Source: Neocallimastix lanati (nom. inval.)
Lineage: Eukaryota > Neocallimastigomycota > Neocallimastigomycetes > Neocallimastigales > Neocallimastigaceae
DNA: 12,500 nt
Direction: 5' to 3'
Assembly: GCA_016946835.1 (NCBI GenBank)
Contig: JACVTC010000021.1
Span: 582,501 to 595,000, forward strand
The translations under genes were made by a program, and so were the position numbers. The notes beneath the pieces are model-generated. The model was not told where the DNA came from. It ran no database searches and saw only the letters and a list, made by a program, of their open reading frames with translations. The stretch's first letter is position 1. Every line of letters begins with the position of its first letter. Shown here in pieces: positions 7,283 through 12,500 of the stretch.

Positions 7283-7850
7283 ATAAATGATATACAACTC
7301 AAAAGTTCGATGTACTTTTGTTGGGATTTATTTATTAAATTTATTAATTTATTATTTATTTATTTATTTAATTTTATATAAAAAAACTACATATATTTAA
7401 AAAAGGCTATTTAACAACTTTCTTATATTTTTAATTACAAACTTACTAAACATAATATAACTTTTAATCTTAACTTTTACACAACAACGACTCGACACTT
7501 CTCTTAATTCAGAGAAAAGCTTTATTTTTATGTTATTTAGTTATAATTAACTATTTAATAAATTGTTCTTGTGATTAGAATAAACTATTAATAATTATTA
7601 TTTAAGGAAATATTTAATAACTATATTAATATAAATATAAAATAATAAGAATAATTAAAACATTGATTTATGTTGTAAAAAATTTATTATTAATTATAAA
7701 TATAATTAATATATAGTAATCAAGCCACATATTGAAATTGTTGTAAAATCATTAGATTTAAATTTGATTTATGACATTAATTTATGTTTGAATAATAAAA
7801 ACTAATTTTATATTAATTAAGGTTTGAATATTTCATTTTATATCATTCGT
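7283..7850 (-). mobile_element. Ty3/gypsy-type 3' LTR, minus orientation (about 568 bp; right arm of the inverted pair)
   Basis: Its upstream edge directly follows the polypurine tract at 7851-7865, as a 3' LTR must. The outer parts carry the inverted 9-mers AATGATATA (7839-7847, minus strand) and TATATCATT (7286-7294, minus strand), marking both ends. The usual outermost TGT/ACA has decayed (ACG at one end, TTA-like bases at the other). An AATAAAG word near 7528 and the hairpin-like CTCTGAATTAAGAGAAG at 7497-7513 are candidate poly(A)/R-region signals. Most of its length is repeated inverted at 5812-6197. No matching 5' LTR in direct orientation is seen in this window. Confidence 0.7.
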
Positions 7851-7865
7851 CCCACCCCACCTTAA
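7851..7865 (-). promoter_or_regulatory. Gypsy polypurine tract
   Basis: The minus strand reads AAGGTGGGGTGGGA, a run of purines broken only by two T, a few bases after the integrase stop and directly before the LTR. It is the expected primer site for plus-strand DNA synthesis. Confidence 0.7.
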
Positions 7866-7872
7866 GATACAA

Positions 7873-9011
7873 CTATACCTTAGTTGTATTAAACTTAATA
7901 ATATTTTTAAGGTGTACTGGTCGTTCTAAGCATGTATGTGTATTAGGATCCATTAATTGAACTGTATTTCTTTTTAACTACTTGATAAGGTCCAACAAAA
8001 TAAGGGTCTAATTTATATCTCGTAAAGTTCCTTACTTTAATTAAATCGCCTATTTTTATTTCATTTTGTTTATTAAAACTTGTTTCTTCTTCTCTTTTAG
8101 TTTCCCAATATTTATTATTTTTATTGATATTATTACAAGCATCTATAACCCATTTATAGTTGTCCATAAATTTTTCAATTAACTTTTCTTCTTGAGTTCC
8201 TTGAACATAAGAGGTAGGTAAGGTTGTGGCTAATTCGAATGGTTGTTGATCTTTTCTACCGTAAACAAGTTCAAAACTGGAATATTTCGTTACTGAACTA
8301 TTTTGAAGTTCTTAAAGCCCATAAAGCAGAAGGTAAAAGCATATCCCATTCTCTTTCTTTATTTCCTAGTAGTCTCAATAATTTTCCTATTTTTCGATTC
8401 CTGTTTTCTGTTAAGCCATTAGATTCTGGATGATAGGTAACAGTAAATTTAATATATACATCAAATAAATCCAGGAATATTCTAGTATAGTCGGATGTAA
8501 ATTGTACTCCGTTATCTGTGGTTATAACATTGGGAGCACCATATCTTGCGAAATTTTCTGATAAAAATTTTACCACATCTTTTGAAGTAATAGAAGCCAG
8601 AGATTGCGCCTCTACCCATTTGGTAAAATAGTCCACTAAAACAATAATGTATTGATTTCCTTGCTGAGTGATAGGCAACGGACCTATAATATCCAATCCT
8701 AGATGAGTAAATGGTGCTTCAACTTCAGTTACATATTTTTCAGTAGGATTTGGAATTTCGTTTTTCTTGTTTAGTTGACAAGTAGTACAATTTTGAATAT
8801 ATCTTCTAATATCGACCGTCATGCCTTTCCAATAACAAGTTTTCTTTAATCTTTCGTAAGTACTTTTAAACCCTTCGTGTCTGATAGAACATGCTTTATT
8901 TATCAATTGAAATTTATTTTCATTTTTCTTAATAATTTTTCTGAAATTATCACCTTTTTTAATATATTTTCCATTTAATTTAATTATGTGATCATCCAAA
9001 AATTCTTTCAT
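7873..9011 (-). pseudogene. Ty3/gypsy integrase (C-terminal part of pol), two frameshifts, catalytic core intact
   Basis: Frame one runs from 9011 to a TAG at 8300-8298 (237 aa from ATG). It has an HHCC zinc module with H45, C75 and C78 but Cys at 41 where the first His belongs. The DDE core is D107 (LGLDIIGPLP), D166 (TTDNGVQF) and E202 (NGLTE), with exactly 35 residues between the last two. After a shift near 8303, frame two gives SSFELVYGR and the GPY/F-type module (KLDPYFVGPYQVV) down to about 7969. A second shift leads to frame three, with VQLMDP and RPVHLKN, ending at TAG 7875-7873. Integrase inserts the cDNA into the genome. RT, RNase H, protease and gag are absent upstream (a TGA lies six codons before the ATG), so the copy is 5'-truncated. 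Both shifts lie in A-rich runs. Decay is likely, and assembly indels are possible. Confidence 0.9.
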
Positions 9012-9563
9012 AAATAATTTATATCATCCATTTAACTAATAAATTAAAATTATCATTCAAAATGAATAAATTTAACTTCAATATTTAAAAAATATAAATC
9101 AATATATATATATATTTATTCAAACATATCAATCTAATAATATCATTGTTTAATTAAAATCCAATATCAAATGACATAATGAAAAATATTTTATTAAAGA
9201 TAAAAGATAAAAATAGAAACCAATAATATTACTGGAATGTATTATTTTTAACAACCCCTTTATTAAGCAATAAATATAACATAACCAATTATCAAAAAAA
9301 ATATACATTATTAAAATTTCTTATAAATTCTCAGAGAAATATTAAACAATATATGTTTTAATTTCGTATTCATTTAATAAAAATAGAATCAAATATTTAT
9401 TAATATATTAAATACCCATAAATAAAGCATTTAAATACATTAACATATCCTTTTTTCAATTATATATATTTTTTTTAAATATTTTCATAATATGCAATCT
9501 AAATAAATTACTAACAAAATAAATTACTTTTTTTTTTTTCAAAGCTTTCAGCAATGAATAACA
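9012..9563. other. Gene-free A/T-rich stretch between gypsy and copia remnants
   Basis: No RT, RNase H or gag similarity could be read in any frame. TA alternation lies at about 9102-9117. The compositional change at about 9540 marks the beginning of the gag remnant. Apart from AACAACCCC at about 9250 there is nothing distinctive. Confidence 0.45.
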
Positions 9564-9922
9564 CAAGAAGATGAATTTGAGGTCACATTGGTGTACGATA
9601 AAAAAACACCAATGTGGTCGATATGAACAATTGACATTACAACAAAATGGAATCATCTTAAACAGTCTTGGAGAAAAGACCAAAGACATTATAAAAGGAA
9701 CAAAACAAAATAGCATTTGAATTTTGGAGAATCCTAAAAAAATATCTTTTAATAATAAACATTAAATACATGTAAATTGGAATTTAAAAAAATAAGCTTG
9801 ATAATTTAAAATACAACCAAGAAGTTGATATCAACATCTTTAAGGTAGAACTACAAAATATCATTGATAGACTCGAGAAAATTGATAACAACATTGAGTC
9901 AAATGTCAAAGAGGTGGTTTAA
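9564..9922 (+). pseudogene. Ty1/copia gag remnant, plus strand
   Basis: Three frames carry consecutive pieces of a copia-type gag: QEDEFEV(T)LVYD (from 9564), then NGIILNSLGEKTKDIIKGTK (about 9650-9706), then FEFWRILKKYL (from about 9713), and after two stops KLDNLKYNQEVDINIF, then LQNIIDRLEKIDNNI up to about 9912. The pattern SLGEK..., W..LKKY, L..LK and I..L..I fits the helical UBN2/Gag family of copia elements, whose product forms the virus-like particle. Frame changes and stops make it dead. Its composition is less A/T-biased than the flanks. It stops abruptly at about 9912, where a pol remnant on the other strand begins. The family call rests on pattern recognition only. Confidence 0.6.
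9584..9616. repeat. Perfect hairpin (11-bp stem) within the gag remnant
   Basis: CACATTGGTGT (9584-9594) pairs perfectly with ACACCAATGTG (9606-9616) around an 11-nt A-rich loop. It contains five G:C pairs, which is rare here, so chance is less likely than for the A/T-only palindromes. Confidence 0.8.
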
Positions 9923-10715
9923 TTCCTTCTAGTAGCTCTGATACTATGGTCAATGTATTATTTTCTTTTAAATTTTGTAACTCATTAGATATAGCTTTAA
10001 TCCATTCTTCGCTCTCTTCGCAGGTAATAGCTTCGTAATAGTCTTTCGGATTATTATTTGTGATATTGGATATTTCTTCCATTTTCTGAACTTTATGTTT
10101 ATTGTTTTCAAGTGGCATACCTAATCTTTTAACCCTAATTATTATTTTTTTATCATTATTAACATTATTATTACAGCTAGTATTAGTTTTAATCAAATTT
10201 TCATCAAATTTTTAATTAAAATTTTTCGTATGAATTTTTTTATCTTTATTATTGATAACTTTTTTTTTGGTAAAAATTAAATTTATTAAAATTAATTTTT
10301 TAATATAATTATTATTTTGGATTACATCATTTAATCCATTCATTAATTTATAAAAATTATAATTTGATTCTCTTATTTTATTTTTATATTATTGAATATT
10401 TTTGTTTTCTGCTTTGTTTATTTTATCTATATCGTTATTTTCATTTCTATTATTCTTTATGTATTCCTGATTAGAATTACTCCTATTAATAATTTTATCT
10501 TCATTATTATATGTATCAGTCATAATTTTTTCATGTTTTGGTTTATCTTCATCAATATTTAAATCTTTAATAAAATTATTTTTATTCTCAAATAAAACTT
10601 TTCTATTGCTCTTATCATCAATATTATTTTTTGTGTAGTTTTTCGTGTTGTTTGTGTTATTCGACGTTTCATTTTTGTTATTAAATGTATTATTAGTAAT
10701 AGTTTTTATAATATT
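9906..10715 (-). pseudogene. Ty1/copia pol remnant: integrase-RT linker and start of RT
   Basis: One minus-strand frame runs from 10715 to TGA at 9908-9906, broken only by TAA at 10391-10389 and TAA at 10214-10212, with no indel over about 270 codons. The first two-thirds are N/K/D-rich, low-complexity linker. The end reads ISNITNNNPKDYYEA, then CEESEEWIKAISNELQNLKE and NNT, which is the conserved copia entry to reverse transcriptase (PxxYxEA...W..AM..E...L..N.TW). Similarity stops at GIKP, exactly where K(P/W)V.K.K should follow, and the other-strand gag remnant begins there. An in-frame TAA (10718-10716) closes it upstream, and the integrase core is missing. In a functional copy this region joins integrase to RT. 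Here it is fragmentary. Confidence 0.75.
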
Positions 10716-10717
10716 TT

Positions 10718-11423
10718 AAATAAGTTTATAAGTTTCATATATTTTATTATTATATATTTTTATTCAATTATTTTCTAAAAGATTCTAAAGAATTCTTTAT
10801 CATTCTAAAGATTTCCGAAAGAGAATTTTTAATTAGTTTTAATATTTTATTTTATTTTATTTTATATTTTATTACTAAATTAGTTTTAGTATTAAATTGT
10901 TTTATGAATAAGTTATATAGTTATTGTATTAAAGATTCTTATCAATATTATTTTATTAATATATCTTATATAGTTTATATACATGTATGAATATATTAAG
11001 ATTAGAATGTATTATTTAATTATATTGTTAATTATTTTTTTAGTTTAGTATAAAAAGGATTTGAAATTCCATATTTTGAATTCTTTGTAAGATTATTAAC
11101 CTTATAACTTAGTAATTTAACGTATTAACATAAAGTTAATGAATTAATTATAACAATAATAATTCTTTATATTAATCTTAGTTAATTTTATTATTAAAAT
11201 ATATATTAAAATAAAGTTCTAATAAAACATAAATCTTAAATATTGAAATCTTAATTATAAAACTCTGTGTGTGTTATTTATTATTTAAATTTAATTAAAT
11301 TGTTATAATTAATAAGAACATCTTGACCTGACCAGTTTAACCCAAACTAGGAAAGATATAGAAAGAATCTAACCTACCACTCAATATATTTTTACTATAA
11401 TCTTACCTAATCAACTAATTTAT
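10718..11423. other. Non-coding stretch with LTR-like promoter signals (possible LTR, orientation plus)
   Basis: There is no coding frame. It contains a perfect 14-bp palindrome TAAAGAATTCTTTA (10786-10799) within three TTCTAAA(A)GA words, a TATA-like TATAAAAAGG (11049-11058), AATAAAG at about 11210 as a possible poly(A) signal, and a more mixed block at about 11320-11370 (CTTGACCTGACCAGTTTAAC). This order could be U3-R-U5 of an LTR, but no TG...CA ends, primer-binding site or second copy are visible. Confidence 0.3.
11049..11058 (+). promoter_or_regulatory. TATA-like element
   Basis: TATAAAAAGG stands out from the surrounding A/T-only sequence by its GG. It resembles a polymerase II TATA box of an LTR. 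No gene follows within the window on this strand, so its use is uncertain. Confidence 0.3.
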
Positions 11424-11905
11424 TTTACAATAATAATAAAATAAAAACTATTATTAAATCTTATTATTAAAATCCTTTATTAATATCAAATATAATAAAA
11501 ATTATTATTAAATATTCTCATAAAATCTTTTATTAATATTAAATATAATAAAAATTATTATTAAATAATCTTATAAAATCTTTTATTAATATCAAATATA
11601 ATAAAAATTATTATTAAATACTCTTATTAATTTCTTTTATTAATATCAAATATAATAAAAATTATTATTAAACACTCTTATTAATTTCATTTATTAATAT
11701 TAAATATAATAAAAATTATTATTAAATATTCTTATAAATTTCTTTTATTAATATTAAATATAATAAAAATTATTATTAAATATTCTTATTAGAATCTTTT
11801 ATTAATATCAAATATAATAAAAATTATTATTAAATATTCTTATTAAAATCTTTTATTAATATTAATTATAATAAAAATTATTACTAAATATTCTTATTAA
11901 AAATT
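11424..11905. repeat. 53-54 bp minisatellite, about eight to nine units
   Basis: TTTATTAATAT starts at 11476, 11529, 11582, 11636, 11690, 11744, 11798 and 11852 (spacing 53, 53, then 54 six times... within one base). It is followed each time by AAATATAATAAAAATTATTA and TTAAAT, then CTTATTAA or a close form. A partial unit precedes the first, and decayed copies follow to about 11960. The copies are strongly conserved around AATATAATAAAAATTATTAT. The variation is at ATC/ATT and in the last 12 bp. All six frames contain stops. Confidence 0.9.
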
Positions 11906-12500
11906 ATATATAATTTAAATCATTACTAAATTCTTATTTTTATATTAAGTATAATAAAAAACTATTTCAATAAATATTTGATATATAATACAGAATTATA
12001 AGTTTCTGCATAATATTTTCTAAACCTTTGAAATAAACTAAAAATAAAACAAAAATCAAAAATAAATTAAATCTTAATTAAAATAAAAATGAACTAAAAT
12101 ACAGAAGAATTTCAATAATAAAAATGATCTAAAATACAGAAAATATCAATTCTGTATAATTCTCTCTCTGAAAACAATATCAAGAAGAAGCTACCGCACG
12201 GAATGCCATTCGTGATACAATCTCTAAATTAATTTTTATTTAATAAATGTTATTTTTTTTAAAAAAATTTTTAAAATAATAGTTAAAAATTAAAATAAAA
12301 GTTATAATAGTTTTTTTTTTATAAAGAATATATTAATGATAAATAAAATGTATTAAAATAAAAGTATAAAAAGAATAAATTCTTTCTTTTTAATACTGGA
12401 ACAAATAATTTTAATTTTAAATTTAAATAAAGAATATTTTAAAAATTAATCTTTTTTTTTTTTTTTTTTTGTTTCCAAATTTATTTTTATCAATATGTCT
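11906..12500. other. A/T-rich right end with a small GC-richer island
   Basis: There is no supported gene. A 22-bp word (AAAAATGAACTAAAATACAG and AA) at 12085-12106 recurs at 12120-12141 with one change. Around 12190-12222 a GC-richer island reads, in one frame, QEEATARNAIRDTISK between a TGA and a TAA. It could be a scrap of a retrotransposon gag N-terminus, but I cannot confirm it. From 12240 on there are only A/T runs, including T22 at 12449-12470. Confidence 0.45.

Noticed and set aside
7969-8305. Programmed frameshifting within integrase
   Set aside because: Gypsy elements shift between gag and pol, not inside integrase. The sites show no slippery-plus-structure signal and the element is 5'-truncated, so decay or sequencing error is simpler.
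8224-8433. Open frame of 69 codons on the plus strand
   Set aside because: It lies antisense over the gypsy integrase, which has clear motifs on the minus strand. The frame is a shadow.
9456-9716. Open frame of 86 codons on the minus strand, rich in Cys and Phe
   Set aside because: It is antisense to the gag remnant, whose plus-strand frames give family-like sequence. The hydrophobic look comes from the complement of A-rich codons.
11320-11370. CTTGACCTGACCAGTTTAAC as a tRNA gene piece or primer-binding site
   Set aside because: No cloverleaf, no A/B box pair, and it does not begin with TGG as a primer site complementary to a tRNA 3' end would.
11424-11905. CRISPR-like or protein-coding repeat array
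   Set aside because: Units are contiguous without unique spacers, the organism is eukaryotic, and every frame has stops in each unit (and the 53-bp units break any frame).

Overview
The window is extremely AT-rich eukaryotic DNA, full of poly(A)/poly(T) tracts and short tandem repeats. Three things together point to an anaerobic gut fungus (Neocallimastigomycota such as Neocallimastix, Piromyces or Anaeromyces): a gene for an ankyrin-repeat protein, decayed Ty1/copia and Ty3/gypsy retrotransposons with asparagine- and lysine-rich proteins, and long gene-free stretches of nearly pure A/T. This is inference from style and family content. Dictyostelid-like or other AT-rich eukaryotes are not strictly excluded. 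The reading frames fit the standard genetic code.

Layout. (1) 1-690, minus strand: the first 230 codons of an intact ankyrin-repeat gene that runs off the left edge. (2) 691-4529: non-coding A/T desert with microsatellites, a seven-unit degenerate tandem array at 1767-2370 whose units come in two lengths (about 94 and about 67 bp), a pair of 36/35-bp duplications at 2838-2970, a four-copy short repeat near 3600, and several hairpins. (3) 4530-5809: a segment bounded by near-perfect inverted repeats (78 bp with one mismatch, plus 17-nt A/T tails) that carries one small open gene (78 aa from its ATG) and no visible transposase. (4) 5812-7850: two copies of one Ty3/gypsy-type LTR in opposite orientation (left truncated, right about 568 bp). 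They flank the 3' end of a dead Ty1/copia element: RNase H remnant, polypurine tract, start of its LTR. (5) 7851-9011, minus strand: polypurine tract and integrase module of the gypsy element, with an intact DDE core but two frameshifts. The gag, protease, RT and RNase H parts are missing. (6) 9564-10715: a copia gag remnant on the plus strand meets a copia integrase-RT linker/RT-start remnant on the minus strand, with no intervening sequence near 9912. (7) 10718-12500: A/T-rich sequence with a possible LTR-like promoter (TATAAAAAGG at 11049), a 53-54 bp minisatellite of about eight units (11424-11905), and a short GC-richer island near 12190.

Only the ankyrin gene and the small gene inside the inverted-repeat element look intact. 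The rest of the coding sequence is retrotransposon debris: on the minus strand, copia linker/RT-start, gypsy integrase plus LTR, then copia RNase H plus LTR follow in an order that suggests a copia copy broken up by a later gypsy insertion and rearrangement. Some frameshifts lie in A-runs and could be assembly errors rather than true decay.
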